64,000 nt of DNA from Photobacterium sp. CCB-ST2H9 (GCF_023151555.2 NZ_CP100426.1:1441214-1505213), one strand, 5' to 3'. Positions 44,509 through 52,907 are shown, counted from the first letter of the stretch. Program-made: numbers and translations. Notes: generated by a model not told the origin, from the sequence alone.

Positions 44509-45903
44509 ATGACGGAAGAAGAAAACAATTCAGATGTAAATGCAGCCGTAAAGGATCTGCTTCCTCAGCAGGAACTCAGTCAATGGGTTGAGGATCTGAA
44601 CCGTGCGCAGGATGAAGAGCAGGAACGGGTATTCCATGAAGCGTCAGAAGCGCTGGAAACTTCAGAACTTGGTCTTCTGCTTGAATCTCTGCCAATGGGC
44701 GAGCGTCTGGCGATTTGGCAAACGGTTGCACCAGAACAACGGGTTGAAGTTCTGGTTGCCATGCGGGGGGATGCGCGAAGTACGCTGATCGATAACCTCA
44801 GCATGCCGGATCTGCGGGCCATGCTGCATGGTCTGGATGCCGAGGATCTGATCGAGCTGTCACAGAGCCTGTCAGATAAGCTGGTGGATTTTGCACTGGC
44901 GAAGATGAGCCAGGATCAGAAAACCTGGTATGAGCAAAGCCAGCAGTATAATGAAGAACAAATCGGCCGCTATGTTGACCACAATCTGGTGATGCTGACA
45001 CCGAATACCCGGGTTGCGGAAGCCTTGCGGGCTGTCCGCCGTGCGGAGCATGCCATGCTGGACCGGGTGTATATTGTTGATAAAAAAGGGATGTACAAAG
45101 GCGAAGTGTCGTTGTCTGTGCTGCTGGCCGCAGATGGCCAGGCCAGAGTGGATACCTTGCAGGACGACATTGCAGCACCGCTGAATGCAGAGATGGATGT
45201 GGATGACGCCGCAGAACGTCTGGAGCACTCCGATCAGGCTGCGATGGCCGTGGTGGATGAAAGCGGGCGTTTTGTCGGGCGCGCAACTCTGCGGCTGGCG
45301 ATGGAAATCACGCGCGAATCTTATGAAGCGAAACTAATGGCCCGTGCCGGTCTGGATGAAGATACGGATCTGTTCTCGCCGGTCTGGCTCAGTGCGAAAC
45401 GCCGGGCTTTGTGGCTGGGTATTAACCTGCTGACGGCGTTTCTGGCATCCTGGACCATTGGTTTGTTTGAAGCCACACTGAGTCAGGTGGTTGCGCTGGC
45501 CGTTCTGATGCCGATTGTTGCCTCAATGGGGGGAATTGCCGGCAGTCAGACACTGACGCTGATCATTCGCGGTCTGGCGATGGGGCAGATTACCTTCGGT
45601 AACGTGTGGTCGCTGGCTAAGAAAGAGTTGCTGGTCGCCTGTCTGAATGGGGTGTTATGGGCGATTGTCATCGCTATCATTGCCGCGTTTTGGTTCAGTA
45701 GTGTGCCGATTGGCGGTGTGATTGCAGCGGCGATCACCATCAACATCGTGGTTGCTGCGATATCTGGCGTCGTGATCCCGGTGATCCTGGATAAGTATGA
45801 AATCGATCCGGCGCTGTCGGGTTCAGTCATTCTGACCACCGTCACTGATGTGGTCGGTTTCTTCACATTTCTGGGATTGGGCAGCTTGTTTTTGCTCGGT
45901 TAA
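44509..45903 (+). CDS. mgtE: MgtE-family magnesium transporter
   Basis: A 464-residue transporter. The MgtE N domain (about residues 20-135) precedes a CBS pair (about 140-265, with RVYIVDKKGMYKGEVSLSVLL and AMAVVDESGRFVGRATL). Five membrane helices follow from residue 300; the pore motif is MPIVASMGGIAGSQTLTLIIRGLAMGQI. It admits Mg2+ when cytoplasmic magnesium is low, the N and CBS domains acting as sensor. It is the fifth gene of the rimK operon. Two alternative hairpins follow its stop. Confidence 0.92.
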   Translation: MTEEENNSDVNAAVKDLLPQQELSQWVEDLNRAQDEEQERVFHEASEALETSELGLLLESLPMGERLAIWQTVAPEQRVEVLVAMRGDARSTLIDNLSMPDLRAMLHGLDAEDLIELSQSLSDKLVDFALAKMSQDQKTWYEQSQQYNEEQIGRYVDHNLVMLTPNTRVAEALRAVRRAEHAMLDRVYIVDKKGMYKGEVSLSVLLAADGQARVDTLQDDIAAPLNAEMDVDDAAERLEHSDQAAMAVVDESGRFVGRATLRLAMEITRESYEAKLMARAGLDEDTDLFSPVWLSAKRRALWLGINLLTAFLASWTIGLFEATLSQVVALAVLMPIVASMGGIAGSQTLTLIIRGLAMGQITFGNVWSLAKKELLVACLNGVLWAIVIAIIAAFWFSSVPIGGVIAAAITINIVVAAISGVVIPVILDKYEIDPALSGSVILTTVTDVVGFFTFLGLGSLFLLG

Positions 45904-45911
45904 CCTGTGTC

Positions 45912-45970
45912 TTTCCCCTCCGGGATTACGGAGGGGGAAATGGCGACCTGAACAACAGGCGGCCATTTCC
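45912..45970 (+). promoter_or_regulatory. Two mutually exclusive hairpins between mgtE and DUF2391
   Basis: TTTCCCCTCCG (45912-45922) can pair with CGGAGGGGGAAA (45929-45940, one bulged G). GGAAATGGC (45936-45944) can pair with GCCATTTCC (45962-45970), enclosing CCTG/CAGG. The two stems share GGAAA, so only one can form at a time. This is the geometry of an attenuator, but neither stem has a T tract. Confidence 0.4.
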
Positions 45971-46005
45971 GCAGATTTGCCGGTAATGTGGATGGAGGAC
46001 AAGCG

Positions 46006-46401
46006 ATGGACTGGAAATTCAATACTGAAGATCTGGGGCAGATTGTTATTGGTGCTTTTGCCTTAGGGGTCCCCATCTCTTTTTCTGAAGAAGCCTGGCA
46101 ATTGAGTGAAACGCTGCCGCTGCTTAATCTGACCGTACTCGTTTCGATTACACTGGTCTTTATTGGTTTGTATGCCTATCAATCAATGTTTGGTCAGAAT
46201 ATTCACCGACGTGTTCCGGTTTTTTTAGCCCGGGTTTTTGGTGCTTATTTGATCACTTATCTGGTCGTTTGCTTAATTTTATTCTCTTTGAATCAATTTC
46301 CGATTCTGGACAATTGGGTTGTTGCGGTGAAACGTGCGCTGGTGATTGCCATGCCGGCTTCCATGGGGGCAATTATCGTAGATAGTTTTGATAAGGAATA
46401 G
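46006..46401 (+). CDS. DUF2391-like integral membrane protein
   Basis: A 131-residue protein with four predicted helices. The segment IVIGAFALGVPISFSEEAWQLSETLP and the C-terminal VKRALVIAMPASMGAIIVDSFDKE resemble DUF2391. No function is known for that family. The ATG at 46006 follows GGAGG; an in-frame ATG at 45988 is less likely. It may be co-transcribed with mgtE through the hairpin region. Confidence 0.7.
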   Translation: MDWKFNTEDLGQIVIGAFALGVPISFSEEAWQLSETLPLLNLTVLVSITLVFIGLYAYQSMFGQNIHRRVPVFLARVFGAYLITYLVVCLILFSLNQFPILDNWVVAVKRALVIAMPASMGAIIVDSFDKE

Positions 46402-46582
46402 GTGCTATTGAGTCAACCCTATCCATCTGGAAAAAGTATTCCCCCCGCAAGATTTCTCTCATGAATATAACGTTGTTTTTCTCTGAATTTTCGCTGAATT
46501 TTGCGGAAATTTGACACTTCTTTTATTTCAATAAAAAAGCGGATTGGTACAATTCAGGCCTGTTTTAGTAAGAGTAATCAAT

Positions 46583-46915
46583 ATGAAAAAATTGGCTTTT
46601 GTTGCTGTTTCTCTGGTGACTTTGCTGACGGGCTGTGCAGGTCAAATGGCGGCCACTCAGACAACAATGGAATTGAATATGGACGCGGTGGACAACCGTT
46701 ACGCCCGGGGCGGCCTGACAATTCTGATGTCTCCGGTATACGCTGTCGCAACGGTGGCTGATTATGTGGTCCTGAATCCAATTGAGTTCTGGACGGGTCA
46801 AAACGTCGTGACTCAGCAACCGTCAATTTACGATGCGAAAGGGAAAGATTACATCAAGATTAATGATCAACTGGATCCAGAGTTTAAAACTGCCCCGATT
46901 AAACCGCTGAACTGA
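46583..46915 (+). CDS. DUF3332-like lipoprotein
   Basis: A 110-residue lipoprotein. The signal peptide ends in the lipobox LLTGC, so Cys17 would be lipidated. The segment DYVVLNPIEFWTGQNVV resembles the conserved IEFWTG part of DUF3332 proteins. It is shorter than most of that family. It is transcribed alone from an AT-rich upstream region (46402-46582). The subcellular location is a membrane anchor facing the periplasm. Confidence 0.7.
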   Translation: MKKLAFVAVSLVTLLTGCAGQMAATQTTMELNMDAVDNRYARGGLTILMSPVYAVATVADYVVLNPIEFWTGQNVVTQQPSIYDAKGKDYIKINDQLDPEFKTAPIKPLN

Positions 46916-47013
46916 CTCTTTTCTCTTACTTTCCGGTCTGTACGGGCCGGAAGGTATGCTCGTCCTGCAACATGTTTTATCATGGCGCTCTGAGATATTT
47001 TTGGAAGCCAGTC

Positions 47014-47457
47014 ATGACAAAGCCAGACCATCCTTTCTCCACACCCAGAGTGGCCGTCCTTGCGGTGACTTATCAAGCCGATCAGCTGATTTTGGTCCAA
47101 CGTAAAAATGAACCCCAAAAAGGTGGCTGGGGGTTTCCCGGTGGTTCGGTCTGGCCCGGGGAAAGTCTGTATGATGCAGCCGTACGTGAACTCAGAGAAG
47201 AAACCGGCGTTGCGGCTGAGCCAGAGCAATTGCTGGATGTGGTAGAAGTCAATGAGTTTGATGCAGATAACCGTCATCACCACTTCATTTTGGTTCCAGT
47301 ACTGTGCCGGTATCTGAACGGAGAGTTGCAACCCGGTGATGACGCCAGTGATTGCCGATGGATGTCAGTTTCTGAGATTGTCCGTCAGCAAAGCGATTTG
47401 ATTGAAAAGGTTGCTGATGTGGCATTACAGGCGCGGCAGCGGATATTGTCCGAATAA
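47014..47457 (+). CDS. NUDIX hydrolase
   Basis: A 147-residue Nudix enzyme. The Nudix box is intact: GGSVWPGESLYDAAVRELREETGV (G-x5-E-x7-R-E-x2-E-E-x-G). Such enzymes cleave nucleoside diphosphates linked to another group. The preceding FPGG and the QRKNEPQKGGWGFPGG segment suit the MutT/ADP-ribose-like group. The start at 47014 has GGAAG upstream. An in-frame start at 46972 would add fourteen residues of no family similarity. Confidence 0.9.
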   Translation: MTKPDHPFSTPRVAVLAVTYQADQLILVQRKNEPQKGGWGFPGGSVWPGESLYDAAVRELREETGVAAEPEQLLDVVEVNEFDADNRHHHFILVPVLCRYLNGELQPGDDASDCRWMSVSEIVRQQSDLIEKVADVALQARQRILSE

Positions 47458-47678
47458 TTCATCAGTACCAATGAACGGCGGATCTCCCGCCGTTTTTTTG
47501 TAGGTGATCCGGACATCATGAAGGGAATTAATTCATTTCCGGCTTTCAGCATGACAGATTCAGTCACAATTGGTCGATATGAATCATGTTGTATTGTATC
47601 TTAGCGGTTGAATTGAAGAATCGGTTACAAGTCATTGATCTTCAAATGACAAAATAATGCCTGTTTCAGGGAGGAAAA

Positions 47679-48065
47679 TTGAAAGCATTCTCTGTGGTAT
47701 CCCCCTGGGGAAACATCATTGCCAATGGTCAGAAGACGTTAGAAATTCGTTCCTGGCAACCTGACACATTACCGATGAAAAATATTGCGCTTGTCCAGAA
47801 TGAGATTCGCTTAACTCAGGCCGGTCAGATTGATCCAAACGGTGAAGTGGTCGCTATTGTTGATATTGTCGGTTGTAAATCCTGGGTTCAATCGGAATGC
47901 CGTCAAGCGGGTTGTGATGAGTCCGAATTTGTGGCGGGTTATCTCGCCTGGGAACTTAGCAATATCAGAAAGTTATCACATCCGGTCAAAGCAATGGCAA
48001 AAAGAAAGTTTTATGAGCTTTCAGTGTCAGAAGCCACTGCTGTGGCAGCTTGTGTTGAAAGGTAA
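47679..48065 (+). CDS. ASCH-domain protein
   Basis: A 128-residue protein with an ASCH fold. The start is KAFSVVSPWGNIIANGQKTLEIRSW, and the second part has GEVVAIVDIVGCKSW. ASCH domains bind RNA or nucleosides and some are amidohydrolases (YqfB). The TTG start is well supported by GGGAGGAAAA immediately upstream, and no ATG lies near. The substrate is unknown. Confidence 0.82.
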   Translation: MKAFSVVSPWGNIIANGQKTLEIRSWQPDTLPMKNIALVQNEIRLTQAGQIDPNGEVVAIVDIVGCKSWVQSECRQAGCDESEFVAGYLAWELSNIRKLSHPVKAMAKRKFYELSVSEATAVAACVER

Positions 48066-48135
48066 GTTTCAGTTTCACTGGATGAAGTTGTTTGCACCTA
48101 TTGTTTGATATCAATCACGAAGGAGAAAAAGTTCA

Positions 48136-48495
48136 ATGATGAAAAAGATTGTGTTGCTTTCATTTATGCTGTTCCCGTTGACGTCAAATGCAGAAATATC
48201 CCGGAATAATGTTGTAGACTGGGTTGCTGTCAGTGCCAATAAAACCAATAGCGGGCACTTTATTCAGCTGAAAAATGCTTTGCAACATGCAGGGGATTGT
48301 CGCGTTGACAGTAATCATTTGCCTCGGGTGTTGCTGTCTGCGGACGATAAAGATTTATTGTCTTTATTCTTAACGGCCAAGGCTGCAAATAAAAAAGTCG
48401 GATTTTATTACAAGACTTCCAGCACAATTCCGAAAGCGAGTGGTCATGGTTTGCCAGACTGTGAATTCGTGAATGTTTGGCTGGAATCAGAGTAA
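48136..48495 (+). CDS. Small exported protein of unknown function
   Basis: A 119-residue protein with a signal peptide (MMKKIVLLSFMLFPLTSNA). The mature part has two cysteines (AGDCRVDS and LPDCEFV) that may pair in the periplasm. I do not recognise the family. AAGGAG precedes the first ATG; the second ATG at 48139 is equally possible. Confidence 0.65.
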   Translation: MMKKIVLLSFMLFPLTSNAEISRNNVVDWVAVSANKTNSGHFIQLKNALQHAGDCRVDSNHLPRVLLSADDKDLLSLFLTAKAANKKVGFYYKTSSTIPKASGHGLPDCEFVNVWLESE

Positions 48496-48576
48496 GAGAC
48501 CGAATCCTGAGTGCCATTCAGGCGCTCAGGAATACTGTAGATCGTGCAATAGAATCACAAAAGCAATGGAGCCACG

Positions 48577-48870
48577 ATGTTTGCTGTCATTTTTAAAGCA
48601 AAAACTGGTGAGCAGGACAGCCACTATTCGGACATGGTGAAAGTGATGCGGGAGCTGGCTTTTACCAAATATGATTGTCAGGACTTTATCGCAGTGACCG
48701 AAGGTGAACAGGAAATCGCAATCTCTTACTGGCAGTCTGAAGAGGATATCCAAAATTGGCACAAGGACAGTCAGCACACACTGGCGCAACAACTGGGCCG
48801 TGAAAAATGGTATGCCGCTTATACGGTCGAGGTTGTGGAAGTGAAGCGCCGGTACAGCTTCCAGGAGTAA
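48577..48870 (+). CDS. Antibiotic biosynthesis monooxygenase (ABM)-domain protein
   Basis: A 97-residue dimeric alpha+beta barrel protein. It begins MFAVIFKAKTGEQDSHY and contains FIAVTEGEQEIAISYWQSEEDIQNWHKD. This is the classic ABM core with a conserved W-x-S-E-E-D-I-x-x-W segment. Related proteins are haem-degrading or quinone-forming enzymes, but many have no known role. GGAG precedes the ATG. It is a single gene. Confidence 0.87.
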   Translation: MFAVIFKAKTGEQDSHYSDMVKVMRELAFTKYDCQDFIAVTEGEQEIAISYWQSEEDIQNWHKDSQHTLAQQLGREKWYAAYTVEVVEVKRRYSFQE

Positions 48871-49231
48871 GGGGGCAGCAATTGAGTCCAGCGGTGCTGT
48901 CAGGCGGGACTGACTGCACCTTATCTTGCTTTCGCGTTGTAAATGACAAGTTTCAATGGCAAAAGCGTACCCATCTGCCTTTCAGATGCAGGCCGGAATT
49001 TCCTGTATATCATGAAAATAAGTTAATCCCTGTATCGCGCTGTATTCGGCAAAACTTTTTTCTTCATTCAAGCGGACGTACATCTCTTTAAACGCTTCTC
49101 TGTGGGCTGATTTGGTGCCTTAAAATGGTGATTTGGAGAGGTATTAAATTGCTGTTTTTAAAGGGGTTGTTTTTCTTGGTCATCCATTTTTTCAGTGCTA
49201 GTCTCTGGCCCGGGTTTTCAGGAGACGACGC
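48871..49231. other. Intergenic region upstream of the qnr-type gene
   Basis: About 360 bases without a convincing gene. The last 100 bases are AT-rich and probably hold the promoter; CAGGAGACGACGC precedes the ATG. No CTG-N10-CAG LexA box was found, so SOS control as in qnrB is not evident. Confidence 0.45.
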
Positions 49232-49888
49232 ATGACCAAAGAAAATGAAATATTTGAACAGGTTGATTTTTCAAATCAGGATCTGAGCCATTTATGCTTT
49301 CGACGCTGTAAATTTTATCGTTGTGATTTTAGCCGAGCAAATCTGAGAGAAACGCAATTTGAAGACTGCCTCTTCATTGAACAAGGGGCGGTGGAAGGCT
49401 GTCACTTTGACTATTGCGACTTGCGCGATGCAAGTTTTAAAAACTGTCAGTTATCTCTGGCGAATTTCAGAGGGGCGAACGGCTTCGGAGCTGAATTCAG
49501 AGGCTGTGATCTGAAAGGGGCAAACTTTGTTCAGGTGAGTTTTGTGAATCAGGTCAGCCATCAGATGTACTTTTGCGCCGCTTATATCACCGGGTGTAAT
49601 TTGTCTTATACAAACTTTGAACGGCAGTGTATTGAAAAATGCGATTTATTTGAAAATAAATGGACTGGGGCCAACCTGCGTGGCGCATCATTCAAAGGCT
49701 CTGATCTGAGCAGAAGCGTATTTTCAGAAGACAGCTGGGGACAATTTTCCATCCAGGGCGCTGATCTTAGTCATTCAGAACTCGACGGTCTTGATCCCAG
49801 AACAGTCGATCTAAGCGGCGTTAAAATTTGCGACTGGCAGCAAGAGCAGTTATTGCAACCACTTGGGGTGATTGTATTACCATGTTGA
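49232..49888 (+). CDS. qnr: Chromosomal Qnr-type pentapeptide-repeat protein
   Basis: A 218-residue protein, exactly the length of QnrA. Most of it is pentapeptide repeats with Phe/Leu at the centre. EDCLFIEQGAVEGCHFDYCDLRDASF and YNQVSHKMYF-like NQVSHQMYFCAAYITGCNL correspond closely to plasmid Qnr proteins, and the C-terminus LDGLDPRTVDLSGVKIC with QQEQLLQPLGVIVLP is nearly that of QnrA. Qnr proteins mimic DNA and protect gyrase from quinolones. Chromosomal homologues are common in Vibrionaceae. Resistance itself cannot be inferred from sequence. Confidence 0.92.
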   Translation: MTKENEIFEQVDFSNQDLSHLCFRRCKFYRCDFSRANLRETQFEDCLFIEQGAVEGCHFDYCDLRDASFKNCQLSLANFRGANGFGAEFRGCDLKGANFVQVSFVNQVSHQMYFCAAYITGCNLSYTNFERQCIEKCDLFENKWTGANLRGASFKGSDLSRSVFSEDSWGQFSIQGADLSHSELDGLDPRTVDLSGVKICDWQQEQLLQPLGVIVLPC

Positions 49889-50044
49889 TAGCTTTGTTGT
49901 TGCAAAATTTGCTGTTGAAATCAGATTGATGTCAATCAGATAAATCGTGTTTGAACGAATGATTCTTCGTTCAGGTAAAGCAAAACCTCCGGATTTAAAT
50001 AAAAGTCCCGGTATTTCATATCAGGTTTGGTGTGATATAGAATG

Positions 50045-50065
50045 CCGCCAATGAACCATTGGCGG
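50045..50065. terminator. Hairpin downstream of the qnr-type and lipoprotein genes
   Basis: CCGCCAATG and CATTGGCGG form a perfect 9-bp stem around AAC, between convergent genes. No T tract is present. Confidence 0.55.
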
Positions 50066-50113
50066 CGTTGAATTTCAGCGACTAAATATCAGCTGATATC
50101 ACTTGTAGGTTGA

Positions 50114-50845
50114 TTATTCAATTCGGCTGGATGTAAAGTTTACGGATTTAATATCAACCCATGAACTATTGCCAACATAATCATGTTGAGGGTCTTTCAA
50201 AGAAAGCACAGGCTGCTGAGTAAAGAGATTACGTTCTGGGACATAGTCAGAACTCGCATCACTCAACCCATCGGTTAACTCAATATTGATTGGTGTGTTT
50301 GCATCAATCAATCTCGCTTGCTGTACAAATTGCATGACTTCCGGAGTCGAGCCAGAAATATTTCTGTTTGTACGCAGGATTAAACTCTGCTGAGTAACGT
50401 TTCCGTTAACTTTTTCAATGTCGGTTTTTACACCTCCCAGATTACTGACATACTGAGTCTCCGAATCGCGAATAATGAATCCTTTTGGCTCACGGAGGAT
50501 CACTGGAGAACCACCATTGTTCAGTTCAACGATGTAATCAGAATTATAAGCCCATGAGCCCAGTATCTGAGTGAAGTCAGTTGCATTACCGGCAATGATC
50601 CGAATATCCCCGTCATCGAAGATTGCGTTTTGATTGATGTCAAATGTAATCCGAATGCTTGATTTCTCTACCGAGTTTTGAATCTGATTGTACAGTCCAA
50701 CCTCAATGTCAAACCAATCTGAAATCTCACTGGAATATCCAGTGCTGCTTCCATGAAAAACGGTTTCTGTATTTCCGAGATCTTCTGTTGTAGTGCCACC
50801 ACAACCGACTAATGCCACTAAACTGACAACAGAAAAAAGTTTCAT
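50114..50845 (-). CDS. Predicted lipoprotein of unknown function
   Basis: A 243-residue protein. The signal peptide MKLFSVVSLVALVGC ends in a lipobox, so Cys15 would be lipidated. The mature part is rich in Asp, Asn and Thr and contains DINQNAIFDDGDIRI, which has the look of a calcium-binding-like loop. I do not recognise the family. The start at 50845 is chosen for the lipobox; a longer start at 50959 would hide the signal peptide. Confidence 0.65.
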   Translation of the reverse strand: MKLFSVVSLVALVGCGGTTTEDLGNTETVFHGSSTGYSSEISDWFDIEVGLYNQIQNSVEKSSIRITFDINQNAIFDDGDIRIIAGNATDFTQILGSWAYNSDYIVELNNGGSPVILREPKGFIIRDSETQYVSNLGGVKTDIEKVNGNVTQQSLILRTNRNISGSTPEVMQFVQQARLIDANTPINIELTDGLSDASSDYVPERNLFTQQPVLSLKDPQHDYVGNSSWVDIKSVNFTSSRIE

Positions 50846-51092
50846 CTTCACTTGATATACCTTGTTTTTCGAAGAGTGTAAAAAGCTGAGCCATGTCCAC
50901 GGCATCTTGAGCCGGTCCCAAACAGTCTGATAAACAGAGATGAGATGCCAACAAATCATGATCAGTTGATTGCATAGCTCAATGTTGCGCTAGTATCTAT
51001 GCAGATCCTCTTTAAGGCAAGCGATTGATTTATAGTTCATTTATATGGTCAAAATACAGTCTGCTTGTAAAGGGAGCTGCCTTACTCTGTAG

Positions 51093-51548
51093 TTAGCGAT
51101 CTTTTTCGAGGTGCTTCCATTGGGTGTTCACTTTTTCATTGATGGTTAACTGGAATTCATACTCCAGTTCGTTTTCTCGCGTGATGACAAAGCCAAGTCG
51201 CTGATGAAAGTTGACCGATAATGTATTGTTTCTGAATACATTGCTGAATAGGTTTTGAACGGAATTTTTTCTGATGAAACGAGCCAGTTGTGTAAACAGA
51301 GAGGTCAATACAACTTTATTTCGGTACTGCGGATGGACGACGAACATCGGGATAAACCATGTTGATTCATCCAGTTTTCTGAGTGTGAAATACCCTTGAA
51401 GTAACCCTTGTTTTCTGCATTCAAACAGAAGTCCGTCTTGATCCGCTTTGTGGAGGGATTTCAGATATAACGCATCGTCAATCGGCTTGCCAGCGTCTTG
51501 CGATAACTGCGCCAGAGTCAGCAAATCTAACTTTAAGTATTCGTTCAT
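51093..51548 (-). CDS. GNAT-family N-acetyltransferase
   Basis: A 151-residue protein with a GNAT-like core: WFIPMFVVHPQYRNKVVLTSLFTQLARFI for the beta-4 strand and CoA-binding turn, then FRNNTLSVNFHQRLGFVITREN as the C-terminal strand and helix. The CoA loop departs from the usual Q-x-x-G-x-G (here PQYRNKVVL), so activity is uncertain. The function is unknown. The region to its left on the minus strand (50960-51092) has no gene. Confidence 0.65.
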   Translation of the reverse strand: MNEYLKLDLLTLAQLSQDAGKPIDDALYLKSLHKADQDGLLFECRKQGLLQGYFTLRKLDESTWFIPMFVVHPQYRNKVVLTSLFTQLARFIRKNSVQNLFSNVFRNNTLSVNFHQRLGFVITRENELEYEFQLTINEKVNTQWKHLEKDR

Positions 51549-51744
51549 ATGGTCCTGTATTTATCATTCATGGCATGGATATTATTTAACATCTGCCACT
51601 TTTGGTCTTCCGGATTCTGACCCTTGGATTGCGCTATTTGGATTGCATGGCTGCCGCCACCACTGAGACGAACTCGCTAAAAAACTCAGAGATGGATGTT
51701 GCTTTTTTCGATGCTCAGCGAATCATACTTGACAACTGAGTCCG

Positions 51745-52240
51745 AGCTTGTCTCATGATTCACTGTTATTTACGAGCATCCGTTTACGGTCTGTCGATAT
51801 CTTCGTTAAAATGGTAGCCCGAGATGTAAATCGCCATAAGACTACTGATGCAAATGGCCTGACAGTTTTCGATGAAGGTTATTGGAAAATGGAAATAGCA
51901 TGTCCAAAAACAGCGCGAGTCTGTCACAAGCTTCATCCTGTTATTGATAGTTACACATCAAATCAATTGGTCAGAACTTTTGTTTTCAAGTCTTACTGAT
52001 GGCGAAGTGATGCCAACGCTACTAAACCAAACTCAATAAAACGGTCAAATCGCGATCAGGTGAGCGAGCATATGATACAAAGTTGTGTACTATCAAACGA
52101 TTCAACGGAAGAAGTCACTGTCACCAATCCTTCCCAGAGTGTCGATATTGACTGGAAGCATGGCCTTCCCTGAAATGCTGCGGAGATAAATGATCAGATT
52201 TCGCAATTTGGACTGAGTTCCTTTCCCTGAGAGAGCTGCC
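51745..52240 (+). pseudogene. Decayed IS5-family transposase
   Basis: Several reading frames carry pieces of one IS5/IS903-type transposase. DANGLTVFDEGYWKME (around 51850) and KLHPVIDSYTSNQLV match the conserved D-S-T-G-L-K-V-F-G-E-G-E-W-K and KLHLAVD parts. A +1 shift follows, then SLTDGEVMPTLLNQTQ up to a stop near 52040. AYDTK near 52075 matches G-A-Y-D-T in the second catalytic block. The shifts and stops show it is not functional. It marks a past insertion at the left edge of the AT-rich RiPP island. Confidence 0.65.
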
Positions 52241-52685
52241 ATTAGGAACAACTATTTAGTAAAGTCAGAGTCGAATATCTTTTTTATTATTTCCTTGGAA
52301 GTTGCCACATTAATTATCGCCCTGTTGGCTTAGGGGCGTTTTTGTTGACAAGCAGATGGCGTGTGTTATCAGCTGTAGACGTTATGTTAAAGCTATTGTA
52401 GTAGTGTGGGTATTTTGTTCTATGGATCGCAAAAAATATAATAATTCAATGTATTTCATATGTTTTGTGAATTTCAACCGCAAAAATAATTGAGACATCA
52501 TGCATGTTATGCAACTATGTGCTTGTTCAATATGCGACATTGAATGTGATTATGATTTATTAAAAGTGAAGATATCATATAAATATAAAGTAAATTCAAT
52601 TAGGTATATTTTTAGTTGAAATTATATATTTGTATTCACTTTAGAATAATCATTGATTTTTATCATGCTATATAAAGGAAATAAT
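52241..52685. other. AT-rich region upstream of the RiPP precursor
   Basis: About 445 very AT-rich bases with no convincing gene. It lies between the transposase remnant and the precursor start and must contain the promoter of the RiPP operon. AAGGAA precedes the precursor ATG. No clear -35/-10 pair can be assigned with confidence because the AT content gives many weak matches. Confidence 0.45.
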
Positions 52686-52838
52686 ATGTTTGATAATGTT
52701 GTAAAAATTCTGCGTCAAAAAAAATCGAAAAAACAAGATTTTAAAGTACTAAATGAAAAGGAAATTGAAGTGATTGTTGGTGGATACAATCACAAAGATC
52801 ATAGTCGCGGTGCAGGTAGAGATAAACCAGGTTTATAA
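52686..52838 (+). CDS. RiPP precursor peptide with double-glycine leader
   Basis: A 50-residue peptide. The leader (residues 1-33) ends LNEKEIEVIVGG, matching the C39-peptidase consensus with Glu at -8, Ile at -7, Ile at -4 and Gly-Gly. The predicted core is YNHKDHSRGAGRDKPGL (residues 34-50, 17 residues). It has no Trp, Phe or Cys, but contains Tyr and two His with Asp and Arg two residues later (HKD, HSR). That is the spacing of three-residue cyclophane motifs. The start at 52686 has AAGGAA at 7 bases; a longer in-frame ATG upstream lacks a site. A radical SAM maturase, HlyD adaptor and C39 exporter follow. Confidence 0.82.
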   Translation: MFDNVVKILRQKKSKKQDFKVLNEKEIEVIVGGYNHKDHSRGAGRDKPGL

Positions 52839-52850
52839 TAAATAAAAATC

Positions 52851-52875
52851 ATAGGCACTATACCATAGTGCCTAT
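52851..52875 (+). terminator. Hairpin between precursor and maturase genes
   Basis: ATAGGCACTAT and ATAGTGCCTAT form a perfect 11-bp stem around ACC and are followed by TTTATGTTTTAT. It sits 12 bases after the precursor stop and 32 bases before the maturase start. Its form is that of a weak intrinsic terminator, which would let the short precursor be made in excess over the downstream enzymes. Confidence 0.75.
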
Positions 52876-52907
52876 TTTATGTTTTATATCTTAATGTAGA
52901 ATGGATC

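Noticed and set aside
49130..49231. A possible LexA site upstream of the qnr-type gene
   Set aside because: No CTG-N10-CAG match was found, so SOS control is not supported.
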